A stretch of DNA of 64,000 nucleotides from Bacteroidia bacterium (lineage in GTDB: Bacteria; Bacteroidota; Bacteroidia; Chitinophagales; Chitinophagaceae): assembly GCA_030427635.1 (NCBI GenBank), contig JAUIBA010000015.1:1-64000 (forward strand). Reading direction: 5' to 3'. Shown piece after piece: positions 50,600 to 59,530 of the stretch. Numbering within the stretch: position 1 is the first letter of the stretch; each line of letters begins with the position of its first letter. The notes beneath the pieces are model-generated. The model was not told the DNA's origin. It worked only from the letters and a program-made list of their open reading frames with translations, and did not search any database. The position numbers and the translations under genes are program-made.

Positions 50600-52111
50600 T
50601 TATGAGAGCGGTGTATCCACCGGCAGCGAAAAGTAAAAGGTAGCGCCCTCACCGGGCCTGCCTTCACCCCATATGCGCCCACCATGTTTCTGTACTATTG
50701 CAGCTGCAATGGCAAGACCTACTCCGGTACCTTCAAACTCTGACATGCGGTGCAGCCGCTGAAATACAGCAAACAGTTTGTCGGCATACTTCATGTCAAA
50801 GCCTACACCATTGTCAGCAATACAGTATATAGTCTCATTATCACACTGCTGTGAGGAGATGGTAATCTGAGGATTGTCTTTTTTAGACGAGTATTTAACT
50901 GCGTTTCCTAAAAGATTGCGCCACACCTGTGCTATGAGTGATGCGTCAGCAGGTGCCTCTGGTAGTGTATCTGTTATGCATACTGCTACGTTTTCCTGTA
51001 TCATATCGTTACAGAGTTTGTTTACCAGCTGGTTCATATCCACCATCTTTTTTCCCACAGGGGCTTTCCCTAGTCGTGCAAATTCCAGTATATCTTCTAT
51101 AAGGTGCCCCATACGGGCTGTATTGTGCCTTATTACCGATAGCAGGCGTTTGCCCTCAGGGTCCAGGTTTGCAGTGTATTCTTTCTCCAGTAGTTGTGCA
51201 TAGCCGTCTATAGCCCGCAGAGGTGAGCGCAGGTCATGTGAAACTGAATAGGAGAAGGATTCCAGCGTTTTATTGATAGCTGTTAACTCCTGTGTGCGCT
51301 CCCGCACCAGCTGTTCCAGTTTATCATGTTCCAGCTCCCGGGCCAGCTCCATCTGTTTTCTCTCGGTAATATCCAGTGAGAGTATAAATATACCTATGGG
51401 CACAGGCTCTATGCTGAGTTCAAACCATGCTACTGAACCATCGGGGAAGGTAAATTCATTTTCTATACGATAGTGTAGCCGTTCTTCCATGCAGGATTTA
51501 TAGTACCAGAAGCCGTTTGTATTTTCTATACCGGGGAAGCATTCCATCATCGTCTTTCCCAATAGTGCCTCCCTTGTAGTTTTTGCCTGTGTAGCCAGTA
51601 CATCATTTACATAAATGTATTTCCAGTCATAGTCTATGATTTGTGCCCCCTCCAGCATATTATCCAGCGTATGGCGCATACGCAGCTCACTCATTCTCAG
51701 CTGTTCCTCTGCCAGTTTACGGTCATTTATGCTTCTCACAAAGGCCAGTACGCAGGCTCTGTTATCTATCTTGGCTGGTTTTACACATACCTCAAACCAG
51801 TGACTGTTGTCGCTGCCATCGCTACCCATCCATTCAAACCGCTGCACTTCACCTGCGGCACCGGCTCTGAGGTAGTTAAGTGCCTGCTCATCTGAAAAAT
51901 AGGGGAGTGGTTGCAGCTTGCCTGCCGGAGCTCCCGATAGTAATTCTTCCTGCCGGTGCCCTGTTATTTCGCATGCGCGCTGGTTAACGTCTATTAACTG
52001 CAGTGTTGCTGCATCATACACAAATATTGCGTTCTCTCCATTGTCAAATATATCTCTGTAGCTATGCATAGACAGGCCTGCATGCCCGCTGTCAGATGTG
52101 GTTCTGTTCAT
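50600..52111 (-). CDS. PAS-domain sensor histidine kinase (cytosolic)
   Basis: I place the start at the ATG giving MNRTTSDSGHAG; the frame extends 11 codons further but into AT-rich upstream sequence. Two PAS domains come first (about residues 18-135, IFDNGENAIFVYDAATLQLI; and 145-265, TLDNMLEGAQIIDYDWKYIYV). A coiled linker leads to the HisKA box with the phosphorylated His in SYSVSHDLRSPLRAIDGYAQ, then the HATPase domain (NLLGNAVKYS, ADNGVGFD, GTGVGLAIAAAIVQKHGG). There is no membrane segment and no receiver domain, so it is a soluble kinase whose partner regulator is encoded elsewhere. It converges with the TetX-like gene. Confidence 0.9.
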   Translation of the reverse strand: MNRTTSDSGHAGLSMHSYRDIFDNGENAIFVYDAATLQLIDVNQRACEITGHRQEELLSGAPAGKLQPLPYFSDEQALNYLRAGAAGEVQRFEWMGSDGSDNSHWFEVCVKPAKIDNRACVLAFVRSINDRKLAEEQLRMSELRMRHTLDNMLEGAQIIDYDWKYIYVNDVLATQAKTTREALLGKTMMECFPGIENTNGFWYYKSCMEERLHYRIENEFTFPDGSVAWFELSIEPVPIGIFILSLDITERKQMELARELEHDKLEQLVRERTQELTAINKTLESFSYSVSHDLRSPLRAIDGYAQLLEKEYTANLDPEGKRLLSVIRHNTARMGHLIEDILEFARLGKAPVGKKMVDMNQLVNKLCNDMIQENVAVCITDTLPEAPADASLIAQVWRNLLGNAVKYSSKKDNPQITISSQQCDNETIYCIADNGVGFDMKYADKLFAVFQRLHRMSEFEGTGVGLAIAAAIVQKHGGRIWGEGRPGEGATFYFSLPVDTPLS

Positions 52112-52223
52112 ACTGATGTGGTAGTATACAAAAATACAAAACAATACATATATTATGTATTTAATATTTTTGACTTTTATTCATGAATTAACCAATATGG
52201 GAGTATGCCTTGTTAATCTGTTG

Positions 52224-54026
52224 CTATTGCACTGTCGTGGTATAGATTGCGGTAGCAGACTGTATAGCGGCTATCCGCTCCTGGAGGCATCGCAGCAGGT
52301 AGGTCCATGAGCTTACCTGCCGGCTCAGCTTCGGGTATTTGTTGTATAAAACTATGTGTGCTTCCGTGCGTTTTACACATTCCTGCAGCACCTTCCCGCA
52401 GAAGTATTCTGATGCGGCCTTTGCCCGTTCAGGCAGTTTGTTATGGTCGCCTTTACCTATCATGGTATGTAGCTGCCTGCCAAATTTTTCTGCGTTTTGT
52501 GTGGCAGCTTCCAGCTCAGCTTTCATCCATGTGAGTAATGTTATGCTTTCCTCTCTCGGTCCTGTTTTACGTTTTTCCTGTGTGGTAAGTAAGGTGCGTA
52601 TCTGGTCACTCAGGTCAGAAAAAGTATAGGCCAGTATTAGCTTATCCGCCGCCTGACGCTGCTCTCCCTCTTCCAGCAGGGTGTCCAGTTCGCCGTCATC
52701 CTGCTGTAGCGCAGCGAATGCTATTACTCTTTCGTCCGTCATGATAACGCCATCATGCAGCCTGCTGCGCAGTATAATGCCACCGAGGGTAGTACAGCGA
52801 CTCAGGGCTACATATACCTGGCCTGCGGCAAAAGCACGCCCTGCATCAATGATTACTTTTTCCAGTGTCAGCCCTTGGCTTTTATGAATGGTTACCGCCC
52901 ATGCCAGCCTTATGGGGTATTGTGTAAAGCTGCCCAGCTCTTCCTCCTCTATATTGCCCTTCATATTGAGCGTATAGCGCACACTGCGCCATGTATCCAT
53001 CTCTACCGGTATCAGGTCGTCGCCATCATTGCAGGCTACTACTATGCCGGCAGCATCTATACTGTGCACTACACCTATCTTGCCATTATAATAGCGGCGA
53101 GGGGTTTGCAGGTCATTTTTTATAAACATAACCTGTGCACCCTTCTTCAGCCTCAGTTGCTTTTCTCCGGGAATATTTCTGTCATTTACATCGCCTTTTA
53201 CTATTGCCTCAAAGCATACTTCCGGCGCCTCTATTTCTGCCAGCTCCTGCTGGTTGATGCCATCTGCTATATGATTGTGTGTACACAGCACTACATAGCC
53301 TTCCCTGGTACGCGCCTCATCTTCATACAGGCTGTTCAGCAGTCTTATATCTTCTGCATAGGTCTCACCGTTTCGTACTCTGTTCAGCAATCCTACAAAT
53401 TCGGGGTCGCGCTGGCGGTACACTTTCTGCAGCTCTATATATACCGGCGGGTACTGGCGTATAGCCCACGAGTCGAAAAAATGCACTCCCGGATAGAACT
53501 GACGCAGTATTTCCCATTCTTCCTCGCGTACCACAGGCGGCAGCTGAAACGGGTCGCCTATAAACACCATTTGCAGCCCGCCAAAGGGGCGGGAGTAGTT
53601 GCGCCGCACATGTCGCAGCACAAGGTCTATAGCATCCAGCACATCGGCCCGCACCATACTTACCTCATCTATAATCAGTAGTTCCAGTTTTCTTATCAGC
53701 TTCTTCTTTACCTCATTCATGCGCAGGTTTGCCAGCATGGTATGCTTATCCTGTACATCGGTAGTGGCGCTGTCATATCCGGGTTTGGTTCCTGGTACAA
53801 AGGGGCTGAATGGCAGCTGCAGAAAAGAATGGATGGTTTCGCCTCCGGCATTCATTGCTGCTACACCGGTAGGAGCCACTACGGCACACTGTTTGCCGCA
53901 GTGGGTACGTATATAGCGCAGAAAGGTGGTCTTGCCCGTACCGGCACGCCCTGTAAGGAATAACGGCTCATTGGTACGGGTTACAAAATCCACCGCACGC
54001 GCAAATGCCGTATTCTCATTGTCCAT
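52224..54026 (-). CDS. PIF1/RecD-like superfamily 1B DNA helicase
   Basis: Probable 5'-3' DNA helicase. Walker A is LTGRAGTGKTTFLRYI, Walker B LLIIDEVSMVRADVLDAI, then FIGDPFQLPPVV (motif III) and WAVTIHKSQGLTLEKVIID (motif V/VI region) with YVALSRCT. The C-terminal 150 residues are a helical extension (SITLLTWMKAELEAATQN to YLLRCLQERIAAI) seen in Bacteroidota members. I prefer the ATG at 54026 (MDNENTAF); a TTG at 54053 would add nine residues. It is transcribed divergently from thyA. Confidence 0.85.
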   Translation of the reverse strand: MDNENTAFARAVDFVTRTNEPLFLTGRAGTGKTTFLRYIRTHCGKQCAVVAPTGVAAMNAGGETIHSFLQLPFSPFVPGTKPGYDSATTDVQDKHTMLANLRMNEVKKKLIRKLELLIIDEVSMVRADVLDAIDLVLRHVRRNYSRPFGGLQMVFIGDPFQLPPVVREEEWEILRQFYPGVHFFDSWAIRQYPPVYIELQKVYRQRDPEFVGLLNRVRNGETYAEDIRLLNSLYEDEARTREGYVVLCTHNHIADGINQQELAEIEAPEVCFEAIVKGDVNDRNIPGEKQLRLKKGAQVMFIKNDLQTPRRYYNGKIGVVHSIDAAGIVVACNDGDDLIPVEMDTWRSVRYTLNMKGNIEEEELGSFTQYPIRLAWAVTIHKSQGLTLEKVIIDAGRAFAAGQVYVALSRCTTLGGIILRSRLHDGVIMTDERVIAFAALQQDDGELDTLLEEGEQRQAADKLILAYTFSDLSDQIRTLLTTQEKRKTGPREESITLLTWMKAELEAATQNAEKFGRQLHTMIGKGDHNKLPERAKAASEYFCGKVLQECVKRTEAHIVLYNKYPKLSRQVSSWTYLLRCLQERIAAIQSATAIYTTTVQ

Positions 54027-54180
54027 CTGTACCGTATCTGTAGTCTGCTCCAATGTACCGCAATACTACAATATTGTTTTATCACAGCCACAGGGTATGC
54101 CGAAACAGACATATGCACATGGCTATTCACATTATAGCCTCCTGTCTGTCATGTGCTGGTATTGCCACTGAAAGTTTACC

Positions 54181-54188
54181 TAATTTTG
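54181..54188 (+). promoter_or_regulatory. -7 box (TAATTTTG) abutting thyA
   Basis: This exact match ends 7 bases before ATG 54196. A TTG at 54162-54164 lies 16 bp upstream, slightly closer than the usual -33 spacing. Confidence 0.6.
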
Positions 54189-54195
54189 AACTGTT

Positions 54196-54990
54196 ATGCA
54201 GGCATATCTCCAGCTTCTGAAGCACATAATAGATACGGGCGTTGTGAAAAGCGACCGCACCGGTACCGGTACCATCAGTTGTTTTGGTTATCAGATGCGC
54301 TTTAATCTTCAGGATGGTTTCCCGCTGGTTACCACTAAGAAGGTACATCTCAAGTCCATCATACATGAGCTGCTCTGGTTTCTGAAAGGAGATACCAATA
54401 TCGCTTATCTGAAAGAACATGGGGTTTCCATATGGGATGAGTGGGCCGATGCCGATGGTAATCTGGGGCCGGTATACGGGCATCAGTGGCGCAGCTGGAC
54501 AGGGGCCGATGGTAAAACCTATGACCAGATACAGGATGTGCTACATCAGATACAGCACAATCCAGATAGCCGCCGCATGATAGTAAATGCATGGAATGTG
54601 GCAGATCTGCCACATATGCATCTCAGCCCATGCCATGCACTGTTTCAGTTTTATGTGGCTGATGGCAGGCTGTCCTGCCAGTTATACCAGCGCAGTGCCG
54701 ATGTGTTTCTGGGTGTGCCGTTCAATATTGCCTCCTATGCACTGCTTACTATGATGATGGCACAGGTATGCGGCCTGCAGCCGGGCGAGTTCATACACAC
54801 CTTTGGCGATGTGCATCTGTACAGTAATCATGTAGAGCAGGCACAGCTACAGCTTACGCGTACTCCCTTCCCGCTTCCTGTTATGAAGCTCAATACTGAA
54901 GTGAAAGACCTTTTTGCGTTCCGGTATGAAGATTTTGTGCTGGAAGGCTATCAGAGCCATCCGGCCATCAAAGCGCCTGTAGCGGTATAG
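54196..54990 (+). CDS. thyA: Thymidylate synthase
   Basis: This enzyme makes dTMP from dUMP with methylenetetrahydrofolate. The 264-aa protein, the E. coli length, has the dUMP phosphate-binding region [19 protein letters not shown], the catalytic Cys in [33 protein letters not shown] and [17 protein letters not shown]. The C-terminus IKAPVAV keeps the family's final hydrophobic residue. It has its own promoter and is closed by a strong bidirectional terminator. Confidence 0.97.
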   Translation: MQAYLQLLKHIIDTGVVKSDRTGTGTISCFGYQMRFNLQDGFPLVTTKKVHLKSIIHELLWFLKGDTNIAYLKEHGVSIWDEWADADGNLGPVYGHQWRSWTGADGKTYDQIQDVLHQIQHNPDSRRMIVNAWNVADLPHMHLSPCHALFQFYVADGRLSCQLYQRSADVFLGVPFNIASYALLTMMMAQVCGLQPGEFIHTFGDVHLYSNHVEQAQLQLTRTPFPLPVMKLNTEVKDLFAFRYEDFVLEGYQSHPAIKAPVAV

Positions 54991-55015
54991 CCGGTGTCTG
55001 GGGTGGTTAATGTAT

Positions 55016-55057
55016 AAAAGCAGCGCGCGTACCGGATAGGATACGCGCGCTGCTTTT
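55016..55057. terminator. Bidirectional terminator between thyA and nusG
   Basis: AAAAGCAGCGCGCGTA and TACGCGCGCTGCTTTT form a perfect 16-bp stem around a 10-base loop, with T-runs on both strands. Confidence 0.9.
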
Positions 55058-55074
55058 ATGTAAGTGTCTTGTAA

Positions 55075-55665
55075 TTAAGCTATTTTCTCTACCTGCATGT
55101 AGTTGAGCTCTACCGGAGTAGCACGGCCGAAGATCTTTACTACTACCTTCAGTTTCTTCTTCTCCTGGTTTACTTCTTCTACAGTACCGTTGAAGTCGTT
55201 GAATGGTCCGTCCACTATCTTCACAGTTTCGCCTACTATGTATGGCTCTGCATAGCTTACGCCCTGCTCGCTCACCTCGTCCATCTTACCGAACATCTTG
55301 TTCACCTCGCTCTTACGCAGTGCGGTAGGATTTTCCTTACCCAGGAAATGTATCACACCGGTCACATTCTTCACAGTATGTATAATGTCGTCAGTGAGTT
55401 TGCCGTCGTTGGCTTCCAGCAGTATGTAGCCAGGGAAAAGTGTTTTTTCCCGCAGTACCTTCTTGCCGTTCTGTACCTTGAATACCTTTTCTACAGGACA
55501 CAGTATCTGCACTACTGAGTTGGCCCAGTTGTTGATTTTTACTTCCTTGTCCAGATATTCTTTTACTTTTTTCTCCTTACCACTTACCACACGTATCACA
55601 TACCATTTCGTATCAGGAGCCGGATTTACTTCCGGAGTCACTACTGCTTCACTCATTGCTTCCAT
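55075..55665 (-). CDS. nusG: Transcription termination/antitermination factor NusG
   Basis: NusG binds RNA polymerase and links it to Rho or the ribosome. The 196-aa protein has the NGN domain ([45 protein letters not shown]) and the C-terminal KOW domain ([20 protein letters not shown], then [19 protein letters not shown]). It starts 2 bp after secE, the usual secE-nusG operon order. Confidence 0.97.
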   Translation of the reverse strand: MEAMSEAVVTPEVNPAPDTKWYVIRVVSGKEKKVKEYLDKEVKINNWANSVVQILCPVEKVFKVQNGKKVLREKTLFPGYILLEANDGKLTDDIIHTVKNVTGVIHFLGKENPTALRKSEVNKMFGKMDEVSEQGVSYAEPYIVGETVKIVDGPFNDFNGTVEEVNQEKKKLKVVVKIFGRATPVELNYMQVEKIA

Positions 55666-55667
55666 TA

Positions 55668-55865
55668 TTAACCGCCAATCATGTTATATATGAACTTCAT
55701 AACGTTCATAGACGCCAGGTCCATAACGCCTATTACTGCCGTCACCAGAACCAGAGCCGACAATACTATGATAGTAGTCTGCTGCAGCTCTTCCCATGAT
55801 GGCCAGGTTACCTTATGCAAGAGCTCGTCATATGCTTCCTGCACGTAATTGCCCAATTTGCTCAT
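55668..55865 (-). CDS. secE: Preprotein translocase subunit SecE
   Basis: This 65-aa single-span inner-membrane protein completes the SecYEG channel. It has the conserved amphipathic start YVQEAYDELLHKVTWPSWEE followed by one membrane segment (TIIVLSALVLVTAVIGVMDL). It stands between tRNA-Trp and nusG, as in many Bacteroidota. The usual tuf gene upstream of tRNA-Trp is not present here. Confidence 0.96.
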   Translation of the reverse strand: MSKLGNYVQEAYDELLHKVTWPSWEELQQTTIIVLSALVLVTAVIGVMDLASMNVMKFIYNMIGG

Positions 55866-55983
55866 ACGCTCACTTTGTTTAAACCGAAAAAGTCAAAAAA
55901 GCGCAAGGTGTTTTTCCGGCTGTACTCTGTTATGAGTTGCCGGACAGACCTTTCGTCTTTTTTTGACCCATCAGCGTTGTCAG

Positions 55984-56054
55984 CACGGGCACGCGGATTC
56001 GAACCACGATCAAAGGTTTTGGAGACCTCTATTCTACCATTGAACTATGCCCGT
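55984..56054 (-). tRNA. tRNA-Trp (CCA anticodon)
   Basis: The minus strand starts ACGGGCATAGTTCAATGG and has the anticodon loop CTCCAAA within AGGTCTCCAAAACCT, then T-arm TCGTGGTTCGAATCCGCG (imperfectly paired) and acceptor 3' strand TGCCCGT. The acceptor stem pairs fully (ACGGGCA). The 3' CCA is not encoded. It lies upstream of secE-nusG in the same direction. Confidence 0.94.
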
Positions 56055-56093
56055 ATTTAATCTGCAGCAGCTTTACACCACCTGATTAAAACT

Positions 56094-56121
56094 AAAAAGT
56101 CAAAAGTGACCTTTTGACTTT
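56094..56121 (-). terminator. Terminator of the MlaE permease gene
   Basis: AAAGTCAAAAG and CTTTTGACTTT form a perfect 11-bp stem with a 4-base loop. On the minus strand it is followed by TTTTTAGTTTT, 95 bp after the permease stop. Confidence 0.75.
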
Positions 56122-56216
56122 CTGCAGTTCGGTGCAAATGTAAATACTTTTTTTGGTTTTTAGTACGGTATGCCACGCAGGCTGCCGCATTTTATTTTCC
56201 TTGCTGTATAGGACTG

Positions 56217-56957
56217 TTACAGCAGCAGTACCGACAGGCCGTAATCGGCACAAAGTATCAGGATACAGCTTACTACTACCGATGTGGTAGAAGCCCTGCC
56301 TATCTCCAGCGCGCCCCCCTCTACATAATAGCCATAGTAGGATGGTATAATAGATATGATGAGGGAAAACACAAATGCCTTCATCATGGCAAAAAAGAGA
56401 TTATAGGGTAGAAATCCCATTGTAAGGCCCTGAAAAAACTGATCGGCCGAAAGGATATTGGAGAACATACCGGCCACATAACCACCCCATATACTTACTG
56501 CTATAGAGATAATGATGAGGGCAGGTACCATAATCATTGCTGCTATAATCTTAGGCAGTATCAGATAGGTTTTGGTGTTAATCCCCATCATTTCCAGAGC
56601 ATCTATCTGCTCACTTACCCGCATATTACCCAGCTCCGATGCTATTTTGGAGCCTACCACGCCAGCCAGTACTATACATATTACAGTTGGCGACAATTCC
56701 AGTATAGTAGAGTCGCGCACTATCTGTGCTACTACAGTCTTGGGTATCCATGGGCTTATAAGCTGGTAAGACGTTTGTATAGTGAGTACCATACCCAGAA
56801 ATACAGAGATGATAAGCACAATAGGCAATGACCTTATACCTATGTCATTACATTGTGCCATGAACTCAATCCAGTACACCCTGCCATTTTCGGGCTTACT
56901 GAAACCGCCTTTTACCATCAGTACTATCTTGCCCAGATGGCCGAAGAATACCTTCAT
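56217..56957 (-). CDS. MlaE-type ABC transporter permease
   Basis: This 246-aa inner-membrane permease belongs to the MlaE/TRGD4 family, which moves phospholipids or other lipids between inner and outer membranes with an MlaF ATPase and an MCE-domain protein. It has five to six membrane segments with the family motifs SLPIVLIISVFLGMVLTIQT, GVVGSKIASELGNMRVSEQI and DALEMMGINTKTYLILPKII. The partner genes are not in the window on this side; the gene stands alone with its own promoter and terminator. Confidence 0.92.
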   Translation of the reverse strand: MKVFFGHLGKIVLMVKGGFSKPENGRVYWIEFMAQCNDIGIRSLPIVLIISVFLGMVLTIQTSYQLISPWIPKTVVAQIVRDSTILELSPTVICIVLAGVVGSKIASELGNMRVSEQIDALEMMGINTKTYLILPKIIAAMIMVPALIIISIAVSIWGGYVAGMFSNILSADQFFQGLTMGFLPYNLFFAMMKAFVFSLIISIIPSYYGYYVEGGALEIGRASTTSVVVSCILILCADYGLSVLLL

Positions 56958-56964
56958 ACGGTAG

Positions 56965-56972
56965 CAAAAGTA
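56965..56972 (-). promoter_or_regulatory. -7 box (TACTTTTG) abutting the MlaE gene
   Basis: This exact TAnnTTTG on the minus strand ends 7 bases before the ATG, the same close spacing as for thyA and the DUF4271 gene. Confidence 0.6.
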
Positions 56973-57013
56973 GCGAAAAGAACAAAGGCAGCTATATAAG
57001 CTTTCTTAAAAAA

Positions 57014-57046
57014 AGACGGCTCCGGATGCATGCTCCGAAGCCGTCT
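57014..57046. terminator. Bidirectional-looking hairpin downstream of the T9SS protein gene
   Basis: AGACGGCTCCGGA and TCCGAAGCCGTCT make a 13-bp stem around TGCATGC (one mismatch-type pair). On the minus strand it is followed by TTTTTTTAAG, so it ends the gene at 57065. Confidence 0.85.
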
Positions 57047-57064
57047 ATACCAACAAAAATGATA

Positions 57065-58981
57065 TTATTGTAATGATACACGGTTCGTAACCGGATTTCC
57101 GGAGCCTGTAACCTGTAGCATGTACACACCACGGGGCAGCTTGCCGGTGCTTAGCTGCACACTGCCGCTGGTATTGCGCATATCTATAGTGGTTTCCAGT
57201 ACCCTGCGTCCCGTTACATCGGTAAGCGATGCGGTGCCGGTGGTACCATTGATTACATTATTCCATGCTATGGTCAGTGACTCTGTAGCAGGATTGGGAT
57301 ATACCCTCACTGCCATATCAGATACTGCTATATGACCTGTAGCCGTTGTTTTAGGGGTAATGGTCATAGACAGTGTATGCTGTGTAAAGTCTGCTACCGT
57401 CATTGAAGGGGCTGAAGAAGTGAGCGTAATGCCAGCATATGCAGTAGTGGCATAGTTAATAGCCTCAGGATATATACGCATAGCTACACCCGTGGGCAGA
57501 TTGCTGAATGAGTACTGACCCAGATTATTGGTAACAGCCTGCTGCATAATAGCTCCTGTAGATTCGTTAACACAGAACACCAGCATACCTGCTACGGGGC
57601 TGCCGTCAGCAGTACCTTTATTAGCGCCTGTGGTTACATCTCCTGCTATGAAGCCGGGGCCGCTGGTAGTAGTGCCATAGCCCATATTGATGTCTTTGCC
57701 CGCATCAGCCACACCGGCAGTATGGTTGATAACATTGGCTGTATTCCAGTAGCTGCTGGCCATGTGGTAGGTGGGTAGGTAACCAACTGCCATAACTGAA
57801 TCCGGATAGGCAGCTTTAACCCTGAATGAATCAGAGCCCATACCGCAGAACTGATAGTGAGCGGTACCGCTAGCTATTGGTGCCATCATAGAATCTACAG
57901 CATATAGTATATGTGTCGTTGGGTTGTATTTTATCAGCCATACTTTCACATTGCCCCATACTGTAGGGCCGGAAGAGAGTAGAACATCGCCTGAAATACA
58001 ATCACTGGAAACTGTTACAACTGTTGTTCCCCAGGCTGGGCCGCCACATCCGGTAGTCTCATACGAAATAGTTGCTGTACCTGCCGATACGCCGGTTACT
58101 ACACCCGATGCACTTACTGTAGCTACTGACGGTGTGCTGCTGCTCCATGTGCCACCGGCTACAGAGGCCGATACTGCACCTGTGCTTCCTACAGCTATTG
58201 TTGGTATTGTAGTAAGTGTAGCAGGCGTTGTTGTAGAGGAAACGGTGATCATTCGTACAGAATATCCCGCTAAGCCACAGCTGCCGGGTACTGTATATGT
58301 TATATAGGCAGTACCTGCGGTCATGCCTACTATTACTCCGGGGCCGCTTACACTGGCTACGGATGGGGCACTGCTGCTCCACGAGCCGCCAGGAGTGGCG
58401 CATGTATAGGTACTGGTGCTGCCAACACATACAGAGGATGGACCTGTAACAGAGTCAACAGCGGGAGCTCCCGTTACCGTAACTGTTACAGATGCACTAC
58501 ATCCGGTACCCAGTGTGTAGTATATGCTGGTAGTGCCGGCACCCGCACCGGTTACAACACCGGTAGTGGTTGTTACAGTAGCTACAGATGAGCTGCCGCT
58601 GCTCCATGAGCCACCTACAGGAGTGGCTGTTAGTGTAATGCTGCTTCCCGTACATAGCGGACTGCCGCCACCTGCTATAGATGTAGGTGTAGGGTCTACT
58701 GTAACTACAGTGGTGTAGGTGCCTGATGGCCCTGTGAATGAAATCGTAGCAGTACCTGCCGATACACCTGTCACTGTAGCATAACCCGGTGAAGGTGATG
58801 ATACAGTAGCTACAGCTACATTGCTGCTGGACCACGATACACCTGTGGTAAGCGAGCTGTCTGTAGTTGTATACAGGGTTGTGGTACTGCCCATGCAGAT
58901 ACCCGTGGAGCCAATTATAGCTCCGAAAGAACTAAACGCAGCTACAGCTGCGGAAAGGGTAAGAAGTAATTTCTTCTTCAT
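57065..58981 (-). CDS. T9SS-exported protein with bacterial Ig-like (Big_2) repeats
   Basis: I start at the ATG giving MKKKLLLTLSAAVAAFSSFG, a clear signal peptide; the open frame extends 52 codons further without sense. The 638-aa protein has four or five Big_2-like repeats with the phrase GGSWSSSxPSVATVSxxGVV, VTGVSAGTATISF or similar, rich in Thr, Ser and Val. Then comes a domain beginning CISGDVLLSSGPTVWGNVKV that looks like a carboxypeptidase-regulatory-type fold, another such domain (AGDVTTGANKGTADG), and a type A T9SS sorting domain (VRVYPNPATESLTIAWN to LPRGVYMLQVTG). The likely role is adhesion or surface display. Repeats at DNA level are obvious. Confidence 0.87.
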   Translation of the reverse strand: MKKKLLLTLSAAVAAFSSFGAIIGSTGICMGSTTTLYTTTDSSLTTGVSWSSSNVAVATVSSPSPGYATVTGVSAGTATISFTGPSGTYTTVVTVDPTPTSIAGGGSPLCTGSSITLTATPVGGSWSSGSSSVATVTTTTGVVTGAGAGTTSIYYTLGTGCSASVTVTVTGAPAVDSVTGPSSVCVGSTSTYTCATPGGSWSSSAPSVASVSGPGVIVGMTAGTAYITYTVPGSCGLAGYSVRMITVSSTTTPATLTTIPTIAVGSTGAVSASVAGGTWSSSTPSVATVSASGVVTGVSAGTATISYETTGCGGPAWGTTVVTVSSDCISGDVLLSSGPTVWGNVKVWLIKYNPTTHILYAVDSMMAPIASGTAHYQFCGMGSDSFRVKAAYPDSVMAVGYLPTYHMASSYWNTANVINHTAGVADAGKDINMGYGTTTSGPGFIAGDVTTGANKGTADGSPVAGMLVFCVNESTGAIMQQAVTNNLGQYSFSNLPTGVAMRIYPEAINYATTAYAGITLTSSAPSMTVADFTQHTLSMTITPKTTATGHIAVSDMAVRVYPNPATESLTIAWNNVINGTTGTASLTDVTGRRVLETTIDMRNTSGSVQLSTGKLPRGVYMLQVTGSGNPVTNRVSLQ

Positions 58982-59530
58982 TGGTTTGTTTGTTTTGAGG
59001 GTTAAGAAATAGCGTTTTATATGAGTAGTTGTTATAAAAGATACCGGCTCAGGAAACACAGTGTTCACTCGGGGCAAACCGGTAGTAATAGCATATACAA
59101 AGGCATCAGATAAACTCTGATTGTTAGATACAGGCAAATAAAATTTTAGAAAACTTAATTATCTGTGCATATAGGTACACGATGTCATTTCCGGCATGCA
59201 TTCGTTTTTGATGCATGCGGCTCGTGCAAAAGGAAGTCTACCAGACAAGGTCATTTATATAACCCGAAGATATACTCAGGTAAAATGCCATCTATTATTA
59301 TATGAGCGTCAAAAATTATGCCAGCCAAAGTGTACCGAACTTATTTATATGCTGTTTGTATCGGTACATGAAGATTGATATTAATTTTTTATACAAAATA
59401 AGTGTATCGGAACAGCTGGTTTATCTCATTTATAATATTGATTAAGTGTTTTATATAAAGTTGTAAGTCATTGTATTTTGAAATAATAAAATATATTTCA
59501 TACTTTTATATTTCCAAAGGATACTCATTC
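58982..59530. other. Divergent intergenic region between the Ig-like protein and comEC
   Basis: Within 550 bp no gene is supported. The left part is the leader of the Ig-like protein gene; the right 200 bp are extremely AT-rich and include TATATTTCATACTTTTATAT just before comEC. No clear hairpin or repeat was found. Confidence 0.4.

Noticed and set aside
52755..53681. 308-codon plus-strand frame antisense to the PIF1-like helicase
   Set aside because: No start signal, no domain and low-complexity composition; the helicase motifs on the other strand explain the sequence.
55890..55960. Imperfect hairpins between tRNA-Trp and secE
   Set aside because: TCCGGC/GCCGGA arms are far apart and not followed by a T-run on the transcribed strand; a terminator here would also separate tRNA-Trp from secE, for which there is no other sign.
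58000..58960. Repetitive DNA in the Ig-like protein gene, considered as a CRISPR or tandem array
   Set aside because: The repetition follows the protein's Big_2 domains (phrases like SWSSSxPSVATV) and has no constant repeat-spacer length.
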